6,352 bases of DNA from Dehalococcoidia bacterium (GCA_003153075.1 PMBW01000321.1:362-6713); one strand, 5' to 3'. Positions 1 to 4,882 are shown, counted from the stretch's first letter. Notes: generated by a model from the sequence alone, not told the origin. Program-made: numbers and translations.

Positions 1-2
1 CG

Positions 3-347
3 GAAAACCTGCTGCCGGAAAAGAAGGCTATCAAGTTCGTCCCCCACCAGCAGGAAACGGTTCCCGGCAACGTCCCGAATGTCGCCAACGTCACCAACGA
101 CCCGTTGCCTCTACTGAAAAATGCCTTCGACCTCGCGGAGCAAGAGGACGGCTGGGCATTCCTCGGAACTTTAGGCGGACGCCTGCGCCAGCTTGACCCC
201 GGCTTTGATTCCCGCACCTACGGCTTCAACCAGCTCTCCCAGCTGGTCAAAGCCCAAAAAGACACCTTCGAAATCAGGGAAAATAAAAGCCGCAGCGGTC
301 CCTCATTGATTTATATCAGATTAAAAGAACAGGGGAATACACTGTAA
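3..347 (+). CDS. NYN-LOTUS family protein, C-terminal part (5' end outside window)
   Basis: The reading frame is open from the first complete codon, so the gene is cut by the window edge; only 114 residues are visible. The visible protein begins with ENLLPE, which resembles the very end of NYN/LabA-type (COG1432) domains. A poorly conserved linker of about 30 residues follows, and then a C-terminal OST-HTH/LOTUS-type domain. In that domain the pattern EEDGWAFLG-like (here QEDGWAFLGTLG), then LDPGFDSRTYGF, then QLVKAQKDTFEIRE, then a final beta strand LIYIRLKE, matches the typical LOTUS layout. NYN domains are PIN-like putative RNases and LOTUS domains bind RNA, so the complete protein is probably an RNA-processing or RNA-binding factor. 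The NYN catalytic aspartates are not in the window. It ends 41 bp before the DUF4062 gene on the same strand, and its base composition looks like the rest of the window rather than that gene. Confidence 0.75.
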   Translation, partial: ENLLPEKKAIKFVPHQQETVPGNVPNVANVTNDPLPLLKNAFDLAEQEDGWAFLGTLGGRLRQLDPGFDSRTYGFNQLSQLVKAQKDTFEIRENKSRSGPSLIYIRLKEQGNTL

Positions 348-388
348 AAATTAAGGAACCTTGAAATTTCGTTGGGAAATAGTATTCC

Positions 389-1606
389 ATGAAACAAATA
401 CTTGTTCCACCAACCATATTCATTTCTTCAACAGTGAAGGAATTCGCTGATATCAGATCTGCATTGGCACATAATCTCCGTGCATTGGGATTTTTTGTAT
501 ATTTATCAGAATCAAATGAGTTTGAGATTCGTGGTGACCGTTCTGCCATGGATGAGTGTTTTACCAACATCCGAAAAAGCGACGTCTTTATTTTAATAGT
601 CGGAAAAACAAAGGGAACTCCATTCATTGATGATATATCAGTGACACGTCAGGAATTCAGAGTCGCAAGAGAAGCATCATTAAATCAATCAAGACCACGT
701 TTGCTATTATATTTAAGAAATGAAGCTGAGGCAACTCTAGATTCTAACACTGTAGATGGCGCTCATCTTGCTTCATTTATCAACGAGATACAAGAACCGC
801 AGAATCCCCAAACCCCAAATTTTTTACACCGTTTTAATGACTCTGACGACCTAATGAAGTCGTTAGAAACCAATTTAAATTTAGGAAGAAACTTAGCGGA
901 ACAAATGTTCCGACATGTATTATTAAATGAATTACTTGAAAATCTTTCGTCTATTTTGGAACGCAAAGATAAATTAGTAATTACACATAATTCTTACTTT
1001 AGCAATACAAGGGATCAAATACAACTGACAACTAGTGATATTGGTAATGCCGATAAATACATTAATATCACTCGTGAGCACGCTAAATCAATAATTTATC
1101 TGCTCACTGGGAAAGCTGGCACGACTTTGAAAACGAATGTCATCGAAGATGCTATTGAACAAGGTTTACTTCTGTCGTTCAATTCAGCTACGGGGCAGTT
1201 AACAGAATCACCTCTTCATAATGCAATGAAACTGGCACTAAAGGATATACAAGCAATTCAGGTTACGGACTCACATCCTAATGATAATAAGTGGGACATC
1301 AACATATTAGCTGCCATATCAATGGGTATTAAACGAAACGCGCTTAAAATCCAGGTTCGTGCCATCGACTTAGTTTATCTGCTTCACTATTATGATTGTA
1401 TAGAAAATGTTTTTCAGGGGCATTTAGCTATATGTCAGGTTTTACTCGGGGTTTGTGATATCCTACCACAATATCAACGCAGGCCAAGTACACCACTTGG
1501 GGAAAACATGGAAAACCAAATAAATAATGAGACTATTACTGCTTCTGAAGTTTCTCAATTAATAACGAACGGATTACTTTCAATTGGCAACCAGATCTCG
1601 AAATAA
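389..1606 (+). CDS. DUF4062 domain protein with unrecognised C-terminal half, possible defence or signalling gene
   Basis: The 405-residue protein carries an N-terminal DUF4062 domain at about residues 7-110. The marks are PTIFISSTVKEFADIRSAL (strand plus helix), an EFEIRGD segment near 45-50, CFTNIRKSDVFILIVGKTKG at 57-76, and SVTRQEFRVARE at 84-95. DUF4062 has a flavodoxin/TIR-like appearance and usually sits in front of STAND NTPases or other modules in bacterial conflict proteins. Here no Walker A or B motif follows. Residues 150-405 are mostly helical in appearance and I do not recognise them. There is no signal peptide or membrane segment, so it is likely cytosolic. The start is the ATG at 389, which begins just before the domain; the nearest Shine-Dalgarno-like run (GGGAA, about 10 bases upstream) is weak. 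The gene is clearly AT-richer than its neighbours, roughly 35-40% GC by eye, which suggests transfer. A defence role is inference only. Confidence 0.8.
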   Translation: MKQILVPPTIFISSTVKEFADIRSALAHNLRALGFFVYLSESNEFEIRGDRSAMDECFTNIRKSDVFILIVGKTKGTPFIDDISVTRQEFRVAREASLNQSRPRLLLYLRNEAEATLDSNTVDGAHLASFINEIQEPQNPQTPNFLHRFNDSDDLMKSLETNLNLGRNLAEQMFRHVLLNELLENLSSILERKDKLVITHNSYFSNTRDQIQLTTSDIGNADKYINITREHAKSIIYLLTGKAGTTLKTNVIEDAIEQGLLLSFNSATGQLTESPLHNAMKLALKDIQAIQVTDSHPNDNKWDINILAAISMGIKRNALKIQVRAIDLVYLLHYYDCIENVFQGHLAICQVLLGVCDILPQYQRRPSTPLGENMENQINNETITASEVSQLITNGLLSIGNQISK

Positions 1607-1707
1607 TATTTGGCGTATTGCAAGAACAATGACATAGTTGCATTTTATCGTTATATTCAGAAGCAGCATCTTTAAAACCGTTCCGGCCTGCTCGAGAATT
1701 CTGTATC
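1607..1707. other. Convergent intergenic spacer
   Basis: This 101-bp gap separates the 3' ends of the DUF4062 gene (+) and the lipoprotein gene (-). I expected a bidirectional terminator here, but no strong GC-rich hairpin with a T-run is visible on either strand. The composition changes from AT-rich on the left to about 50% GC from near 1680, so the right boundary of the AT-rich segment probably lies in this spacer. Confidence 0.5.
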
Positions 1708-2742
1708 TTACCCCTCTTCCCCATCCCACCAGCTTTGATACGCGGGACCGTACGGGCCGGTGGTGAAGCTTTCGCTGCCGATCTCTCCCCAGTGCCCGGA
1801 ATACTGGATCCACTGCATATCCTTCATCGGGAACGATTTTTCCCCCACGTTCACCGCGTTTTGCCGGCAATCCCATACCGGGCCTTTGCCATCCGTATTG
1901 TCATCTGGTAAAAGTGTTCCGCGCTCCCATTTGCCTGCCCAGGGATAGCTGGCGTGCGAATTCACCGCGGAATAGACCACCGGACGACTGTCGGCGGTCA
2001 AGGCATAGCCGTCATTCACTCCGGCGGCTGCTTGCCTGGTATACCACTTGCCTTCACCGTCGTGGGCGGCATAATAGATTTTATCGATGGTTTTCAGGTC
2101 GGCCTTCACCCTGACCGTGACGTGCTCCAGGTCAGCCTCATGCGCAGTTTGTAACGGGCCGCCGAGCAAGTTGCCGTTATAGCCGTAGAAGAAGATATAT
2201 TGCACATCGTACAGATCAGCGTTCCCGGGCACAAACCGCACGTGCGCATAGCAGACCCAATCCGCTTGGCCGGTTCCCGCCCTGGTTGCCTTGCGGTACT
2301 CGTCCAGTGAATCGCCGCCCTTGACATCGGTTTCCTCTAGAAAGAACTCCGTCTGACTGCTGGAGAATCCCGACGGTTGATTACGGTCTTTCTGGGCCAA
2401 CAAAGTGGACAGATTTACTTTCCCCATCGGCAGGACGCTGTCATCGAATCCCAATCTGACATTGTAGCGCATCCTTACTCGCGGTAAAAACCAGGGTACA
2501 TTCGCCGGTAAATATTGTTCTTCCTGGGCCAGATAAACCACCGGCGCAAACCTGGTGATTAACTGCCCCTCGATCGAATCGTTGATGCCGTCCTTATCCG
2601 CATCAACAGCTGAACTTGAGGGCTGTGCCGATTGACTAATCGTCTGAGTCGTTAGCGGGTTCGTCGTATGGCGGCAACCTGTCAATACGAGAACAGAGAT
2701 CAGTAAAATCGAAATCCCCGTTTTTATTTTGAAGTAAGCCAT
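1708..2742 (-). CDS. Vps62/DUF946-like secreted lipoprotein with a calcium-binding-type loop
   Basis: The 344-residue protein begins with a lipoprotein signal: positively charged MAYFKIK, a hydrophobic stretch (10-20), then the lipobox LTGC with the lipidated cysteine at 23. A Ser/Thr/Gln-rich linker follows. DADKDGINDSIE (47-58) matches EF-hand-like and thrombospondin-type-3 calcium loops. The body resembles the Vps62/DUF946 family: ITRFAPVVYLAQEEQYLP (62-79), HEADLEHVTVRV (201-212, equivalent to the HxGDWEHV signature), VVYSAVNSHASYPWAG (255-270) and a C-terminal GHWGE with a PYGPAYQSWW ending. The enzymatic role of this family, if any, is not known to me. The ATG at 2742 is supported by TGAGG (2751-2755) eight bases upstream and by the signal peptide starting there. 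It has its own promoter and is divergent from the dodecin gene. It is probably anchored in the cell envelope facing outward or into the periplasm. Confidence 0.75.
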   Translation of the reverse strand: MAYFKIKTGISILLISVLVLTGCRHTTNPLTTQTISQSAQPSSSAVDADKDGINDSIEGQLITRFAPVVYLAQEEQYLPANVPWFLPRVRMRYNVRLGFDDSVLPMGKVNLSTLLAQKDRNQPSGFSSSQTEFFLEETDVKGGDSLDEYRKATRAGTGQADWVCYAHVRFVPGNADLYDVQYIFFYGYNGNLLGGPLQTAHEADLEHVTVRVKADLKTIDKIYYAAHDGEGKWYTRQAAAGVNDGYALTADSRPVVYSAVNSHASYPWAGKWERGTLLPDDNTDGKGPVWDCRQNAVNVGEKSFPMKDMQWIQYSGHWGEIGSESFTTGPYGPAYQSWWDGEEG

Positions 2743-2765
2743 CTGCGAAACCTCAACTTTTAACC

Positions 2766-2794
2766 AGCATAACTCAGGCCAATAACACTGTCAA
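2766..2794 (-). promoter_or_regulatory. Sigma70-like promoter of the lipoprotein gene
   Basis: Read on the minus strand, a perfect -35 box TTGACA (2789-2794) is followed by a 17-bp spacer and a -10 box TATGCT (2766-2771). Transcription would start near 2759, leaving a leader of about 17 nt that contains the TGAGG ribosome site. The match is seen in the sequence; activity is inferred. Confidence 0.65.
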
Positions 2795-2819
2795 TGATTA
2801 AATCAAGGATCACATTGTG
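2795..2819. promoter_or_regulatory. Paired small palindromes between divergent promoters, possible operator
   Basis: TGATTAAATCA (2795-2805) is a perfect 11-bp palindrome around a central A, and it abuts the -35 box of the lipoprotein promoter. CACATTGTG (2811-2819) is a second small palindrome, CACA/TGTG around one base, lying 12 bp upstream of the dodecin -35 box. Their position between two back-to-back promoters suits a shared regulator. Short palindromes also occur by chance, so this is tentative. Confidence 0.3.
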
Positions 2820-2830
2820 GCAAATTGTCG

Positions 2831-2860
2831 TTGACTCTTCTTTAATAACAGGCCTATACT
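2831..2860 (+). promoter_or_regulatory. Sigma70-like promoter of the dodecin gene
   Basis: The -35 box TTGACT (2831-2836) and the -10 box TATACT (2855-2860) are separated by 18 bp. The predicted start near 2867 gives a leader of about 23 nt containing the AGGAGG at 2878-2883. Each box has one mismatch to consensus. Confidence 0.65.
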
Positions 2861-2877
2861 AAGGCGGAATCTGCAAA

Positions 2878-2883
2878 AGGAGG
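2878..2883 (+). promoter_or_regulatory. Dodecin Shine-Dalgarno site
   Basis: AGGAGG lies six bases before the ATG at 2890. It settles the start, giving dodecin about nine extra N-terminal residues compared with the commonest length of the family. Confidence 0.8.
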
Positions 2884-2889
2884 ACGACC

Positions 2890-3126
2890 ATGGCTGTCAA
2901 AGAGAAAGCAACCGAAGGTGAGAGTGTCTACAAGATCATCACGCTGGTTGGCACCAGCACGGAGTCCTGGGAGAAGGCGGCAGCAGCGGCAGTGAACACG
3001 GCGGCGAAATCGCTGCAAGACCTGCGAATTGCCGAAGTTGAGCAACTCGATATGCGTATCGAGGACGGTAAGATAATCGCTTATCGCGCCAAGGTCAAGG
3101 TTTCCTTCAAATATCACGGCGGTTAA
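2890..3126 (+). CDS. Dodecin, flavin-binding storage/buffer protein
   Basis: The 78-residue protein matches dodecin over nearly its whole length. It has the first strand ESVYKIITLVGTS (11-23), the helix SWEKAAAAAVNTAAKSL (26-42), and two further strands IAEVEQLDMRI (47-57) and IIAYRAKVKVSFKY (62-75), ending HGG. Dodecins assemble into hollow dodecamers that bind flavins such as riboflavin, FMN or lumichrome (others also bind CoA) and are thought to buffer or store free flavin in the cytosol. The flavin-stacking tryptophan (W27) and the flavin-contacting glutamine (Q52 in EVEQLD) are both present, so it should bind ligand. Most family members are about 65-72 residues; the extra residues MAVKEKATEG are charged and probably flexible. 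It is a single-gene transcription unit with its own promoter and no obvious strong terminator downstream. It is divergent from the lipoprotein gene. Confidence 0.95.
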   Translation: MAVKEKATEGESVYKIITLVGTSTESWEKAAAAAVNTAAKSLQDLRIAEVEQLDMRIEDGKIIAYRAKVKVSFKYHGG

Positions 3127-3230
3127 TAATTATTCAATCCCTGCATTTATCCTTTAAGAACCATCACTAACCAGACAATTGAGCCTATTTTAGCCCAATC
3201 GGGGATGTTATTTTATCTCATACAACTTGA

Positions 3231-3359
3231 AACTGCCGGCGAAGGCGCTCGTCTCAAGCAAGACTTAAGTCGGTACTTACTTTGCGAAGCCTGCGGAACA
3301 AATGCATACGCGGGGCGCAGCCCCTCTAACTAACATCCGCTTCCTTGAGACCCGCAGTT
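3231..3359 (+). ncRNA. Candidate structured RNA (strand uncertain)
   Basis: Nested complementary segments can form one branched fold. The outer stem is AACTGC (3231-3236) with GCAGTT (3354-3359). Inside it, after a 14-base bulge on the left and two bases on the right, is the perfect 8-bp stem GTCTCAAG (3251-3258) with CTTGAGAC (3344-3351). Within that lie GACTTAAGTC (3262-3271, self-complementary), GCGGA (3293-3297) with TCCGC (3336-3340), and an apical hairpin GGGGC-gca-GCCCC (3312-3324). I see no SRP, 6S, tmRNA, RNase P or riboswitch core motif. It could equally be a structured DNA element such as a MITE-like repeat. No convincing promoter was found just upstream, so the transcript, its ends and its strand are inference. 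Confidence 0.35.
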
Positions 3360-3375
3360 CGAAATACTTCCGTAG

Positions 3376-3397
3376 ACTTTCTGATTTAGAAGAAAGT
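3376..3397. repeat. Perfect 7-bp hairpin
   Basis: ACTTTCT (3376-3382) and AGAAAGT (3391-3397) are perfect complements with an 8-base loop. It lies between the branched fold and the hairpin at the TATAAT box. There is no T-run after it, so it is unlikely to be an intrinsic terminator. Confidence 0.4.
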
Positions 3398-3435
3398 TGA
3401 AGGTCCCTTTCAACTGCGGTCGAAAGGGATATAAT
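3396..3435 (+). promoter_or_regulatory. TATAAT -10 box preceded by two overlapping, mutually exclusive palindromes
   Basis: A consensus TATAAT lies at 3430-3435. No good -35 is present: TTTCAA at 3408-3413, with a 16-bp spacer, matches consensus at only three positions. The -35 area is instead covered by an 8-bp perfect inverted repeat TCCCTTTC (3404-3411) and GAAAGGGA (3422-3429), whose right arm touches the -10 box. A second imperfect hairpin, GTTGAAGG with CTTTCAAC (3396-3414), uses some of the same bases. A poor -35 with a palindrome across it is typical of activator-dependent or repressed promoters. Activity is inferred. Confidence 0.4.
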
Positions 3436-3440
3436 TGTTA

Positions 3441-3555
3441 AAGCAAAATGTACCGGAGGAGATTAAGAGATGGGGCGCTGTTGGATTTCTGACATCGGAA
3501 AGCTTGTATGCCGTTGGGCATATACGCCGGACAAGTAACAATTGCCGGTTTGCTT
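3441..3555 (+). ncRNA. Candidate small transcript of about 115 nt with pairing ends
   Basis: Six bases after the TATAAT box the sequence reads AAGCAAA, five unpaired bases, then CCGG (3441-3456). The reverse complement CCGGTTTGCTT lies at 3545-3555, so the predicted 5' end and the far end form an 11-bp stem with one bulge. Inside, CTTGT (3503-3507) and ACAAG (3531-3535) can pair, and TATGCC-gttg-GGCATA (3507-3522) forms a tight hairpin. No T-run terminator follows; the convergent gene ends 13 bp further on. The transcript could be a non-coding RNA or the mRNA of the 22-codon ORF inside it. No known RNA family was recognised. Confidence 0.35.
3470..3538 (+). CDS. Possible 22-residue microprotein
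   Basis: ATG at 3470 opens a 22-codon frame ending in TAA. GGAGGAG (3455-3461), one of the strongest Shine-Dalgarno runs in the window, sits eight bases upstream, and the TATAAT box at 3430-3435 would give a leader of about 28 nt. The peptide starts MGRCWISDIGKL and ends with WAYTPDK. It has two cysteines (C4, C14) and two tryptophans (W5, W16), no signal peptide and no membrane segment. The frame shares its bases with the hairpins described for the candidate small transcript, so it may be a leader peptide or simply chance. I do not recognise the peptide; support rests on the ribosome site and promoter placement only. Confidence 0.3.
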   Translation: MGRCWISDIGKLVCRWAYTPDK

Positions 3556-3567
3556 AAAGCCCCCGCC

Positions 3568-4308
3568 TTACTTGATCACCGCCGAAGGATGTTGCTGGAA
3601 CGGATGTGTTCTCAACACCAGCGAATATAAGAAACGGTAATGCGTGTGCAAATGCTCGATATAATCCAGCCATTCCACCACCAGCCGACCATACAACCTT
3701 TCGATATCTCCGGCCAGGTGTTTCAGGTCCGCCTCCGGCAGGTTCTCCACGGATTTACGTGATTCCAATTCCTCGTCGAGGTGGGTAACGGCCCACAGCA
3801 AATCGGTAAAATGGTCGTGTTCCAGTAAACTGGGATTACCCAGCAAGGTCATTAAGAACTCGCGTTTCTTTGCGAAAAATACCTTTAGCTCCGCCAGATT
3901 CATATTGTGGTGGTCGATTTCGATTTTCAATTTTTCTGCGTAATCGGCAGCTTCCTTGAACTCTTTTTTACTCCAGGCTTCTTTCAGATTCAGGTGTTTT
4001 GAGATTTCCTCCCGGTTATTGAAGTTCTCCAGCAGGCCGTGCAGCAGATGATTGCCGACATCGTTAAAAAAAGCCCCAAGTACCATGTTCAGTTTTTGCA
4101 GCTTTACCTTACGCTCGCTCTGGTCGACAACCCGCTCAATGATCAACACCACGATCAGAATTTCCAGCGGCAAAAAAGCCAGGCTGCTCATCAGATAAAG
4201 AAAAAGGGTGTGCGTATCCTGGAAGATCAGGTAGTCGAGCGCATACAAAAGCACAGAAAGCAGCAGACATCCGATCGCCAGGTAACCAATAAAAGAGAAT
4301 TTTTTCAT
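3568..4308 (-). CDS. Two-TM membrane protein with helical cytoplasmic domain, function unknown
   Basis: The 246-residue protein has two hydrophobic segments at about 7-29 and 35-57, joined by a short loop (FQDTHT). After them come a charged stretch ERVVDQSERKVKLQKLN and a long, mostly helical soluble region to the C terminus. The positive charges before TM1 and after TM2 place both ends in the cytoplasm. No enzyme motif is visible. The C-terminal part LPEADLKHLAGDIERLYGRLVVEWLDYIEHL followed by YRFLYSLVLRTHPF looks like a conserved signature of a hypothetical family I believe I have met in other environmental bacteria, with no assigned function. It is rich in histidines near the end (H219, H221, H223, H235, H240), whose meaning is unknown. 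The ATG at 4308 has CAGGAG seven bases upstream. It follows cutA on the same strand after a 113-bp AT-rich leader that can sequester this ribosome site. Confidence 0.75.
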   Translation of the reverse strand: MKKFSFIGYLAIGCLLLSVLLYALDYLIFQDTHTLFLYLMSSLAFLPLEILIVVLIIERVVDQSERKVKLQKLNMVLGAFFNDVGNHLLHGLLENFNNREEISKHLNLKEAWSKKEFKEAADYAEKLKIEIDHHNMNLAELKVFFAKKREFLMTLLGNPSLLEHDHFTDLLWAVTHLDEELESRKSVENLPEADLKHLAGDIERLYGRLVVEWLDYIEHLHTHYRFLYSLVLRTHPFQQHPSAVIK

Positions 4309-4316
4309 ATCGCTGC

Positions 4317-4377
4317 TCCTGATACTGATTTGTTACATATTATTGATTTATTATTGCAAAATTGTCCTGTATCAGGA
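4317..4377 (-). promoter_or_regulatory. Shine-Dalgarno-sequestering inverted repeat in the membrane-protein leader
   Basis: In the minus-strand transcript TCCTGATAC (4377-4369) is perfectly complementary to GTATCAGGA (4325-4317), and the latter contains the ribosome site of the gene starting at 4308. The upstream arm is also part of its own small palindrome, TCCTG-ata-CAGGA (4377-4365). Forming that hairpin would free the ribosome site. Two exclusive folds are the layout of a translational switch or RNA thermometer. Alternatively the repeated TCCTG half-sites could be a DNA operator. Confidence 0.4.
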
Positions 4378-4394
4378 TATGACTTTGATTACTT

Positions 4395-4425
4395 ATTATC
4401 CCGGCAACTAACCCGATTTTTTCAA
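4395..4425 (-). promoter_or_regulatory. Possible promoter of the membrane-protein gene
   Basis: On the minus strand TTGAAA (4420-4425, overlapping the cutA stop codon) and GATAAT (4395-4400) could be -35 and -10 boxes. The 19-bp spacer is longer than ideal. Transcription from here would include the whole sequestering repeat at 4317-4377. Co-transcription from cutA is the alternative. Confidence 0.3.
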
Positions 4426-4742
4426 TTTGTTTCTTTCTCTATCCACTGCAAATAATCTTCATTACCGCCAACAATCGGCATGGCGATTATTTCCGGAACG
4501 GTGTAGGGATGGTTTTGTTTGACCAGCTCGATTAATTCATTGAGGAGCGCGGCGCGGGTTTTCACTATCAGCAAAAGTTCATCCGCGCTTTCGATCTTAC
4601 CCTGCCACCAATAATGCGATTCCACTTTAGGGATAATATTGACGCACGCGGCTTTTCTCTCCGCCAGTAATATATCTGTGATTTTCTGCGCGGTTGCCGG
4701 GGAATCCACCGTGATCAAAACTACAACACAGGCTGTGTCCAT
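4422..4742 (-). CDS. cutA: CutA1 divalent-cation tolerance protein
   Basis: The 106-residue protein is a full-length CutA1. It shows the first strand CVVVLITVDSPATAQKITDILLAERKAACVNIIP (family pattern AxxLVxxxLAACVN), ESHYWWQGKIESADELLLIVKT (the YxWxGxIexxxExllxxKT signature), and the C-terminal HPYTVPEIIAMPIVGGNEDYLQWI. CutA1 proteins are ferredoxin-like trimers that are cytosolic in bacteria. They were first linked to copper tolerance in E. coli, but the molecular role remains unclear, and PII-like signalling has been suggested from fold similarity. The chosen start is ATG at 4742, where AAAGG lies eight bases upstream. An in-frame TTG at 4760 would add six residues, but the family begins close to the ATG. 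It is downstream of nadA on the same strand, separated by a 140-bp spacer that contains a palindrome, so it may be a separate unit. Confidence 0.93.
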   Translation of the reverse strand: MDTACVVVLITVDSPATAQKITDILLAERKAACVNIIPKVESHYWWQGKIESADELLLIVKTRAALLNELIELVKQNHPYTVPEIIAMPIVGGNEDYLQWIEKETN

Positions 4743-4766
4743 TTTACACGCCTTTCCCAATACTCC

Positions 4767-4786
4767 ATCCCGGCAGAGGCCGGGAT
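4767..4786. repeat. REP-like perfect palindrome
   Basis: ATCCCGGC (4767-4774), loop agag, then GCCGGGAT (4779-4786) form a perfect 8-bp hairpin, followed directly by CCCG. It has the look of the dispersed ATCCCG/CGGGAT extragenic palindromes found in many bacterial genomes. There is no T-run, so it is not a classical terminator for nadA, though a strong stem here may still protect or slow the transcript end. Confidence 0.55.
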
Positions 4787-4821
4787 CCCGACGGTTTATT
4801 TAGGTTCCGGATCAAATCCAG

Positions 4822-4882
4822 GTATTTAGTATTTAAAATTAGCTATTATTTAGCATTTCGAGCTTAGGATTTAGAATATTCT
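4822..4882. repeat. AT-rich degenerate TTTAG repeat
   Basis: This stretch is made of imperfect copies of ATTTAG-like units (for example at 4824-4829, 4848-4853 and 4869-4874). It includes a small GCTA/TAGC hairpin (4842-4854) and ends with the palindrome AGAATATTCT (4873-4882) immediately before the nadA stop codon. It is non-coding filler whose origin is unknown; similar low-complexity spacers occur in intergenic DNA of some anaerobes. Confidence 0.4.

Larger units (their letters stand above)
3127..3567. other. 441-bp region without a conventional gene, rich in inverted repeats
   Basis: Between dodecin and the convergent membrane-protein gene there is no ORF of normal size. The first 100 bases (3127-3226) hold only a weak interrupted stem (ATTG/CAAT around 3179-3198). 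From 3231 to 3555 there is a succession of perfect stems: GTCTCAAG/CTTGAGAC, GGGGC/GCCCC, ACTTTCT/AGAAAGT, TCCCTTTC/GAAAGGGA and TATGCC/GGCATA, plus a TATAAT box. The density of structure points to RNA genes or regulatory DNA rather than an empty spacer. Confidence 0.6.

Noticed and set aside
361..388. TTGAAA/TATTCC as a promoter for the DUF4062 gene
   Set aside because: Transcription would begin inside the coding sequence, after the ATG at 389; no better promoter was seen, so none is listed.
1109..1140. GKAGTTLKT in the DUF4062 protein looks a little like a P-loop
   Set aside because: Walker A needs GxxxxGK[ST]; the spacing and order do not fit, and no Walker B or NTPase sensor motifs follow.
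3179..3210. Intrinsic terminator for dodecin
   Set aside because: Only a short, interrupted ATTG/CAAT stem is present and no T-run follows directly.
3441..3560. SRP RNA, 6S RNA, tmRNA, or a fluoride or other riboswitch
   Set aside because: None of the conserved core motifs I can recall (for example the GGAAGCAGC-type SRP apical loop or the GGNGAUGG fluoride motif in the right fold) is present.
4039..4455. 138-codon plus-strand frame across the membrane-protein start and cutA end
   Set aside because: It overlaps two supported minus-strand genes and their leader, and has no recognisable domain or convincing ribosome site.
4743..4760. TTG at 4760 as the cutA start
   Set aside because: The ATG at 4742 has AAAGG at the right distance and agrees with where CutA1 proteins normally begin.
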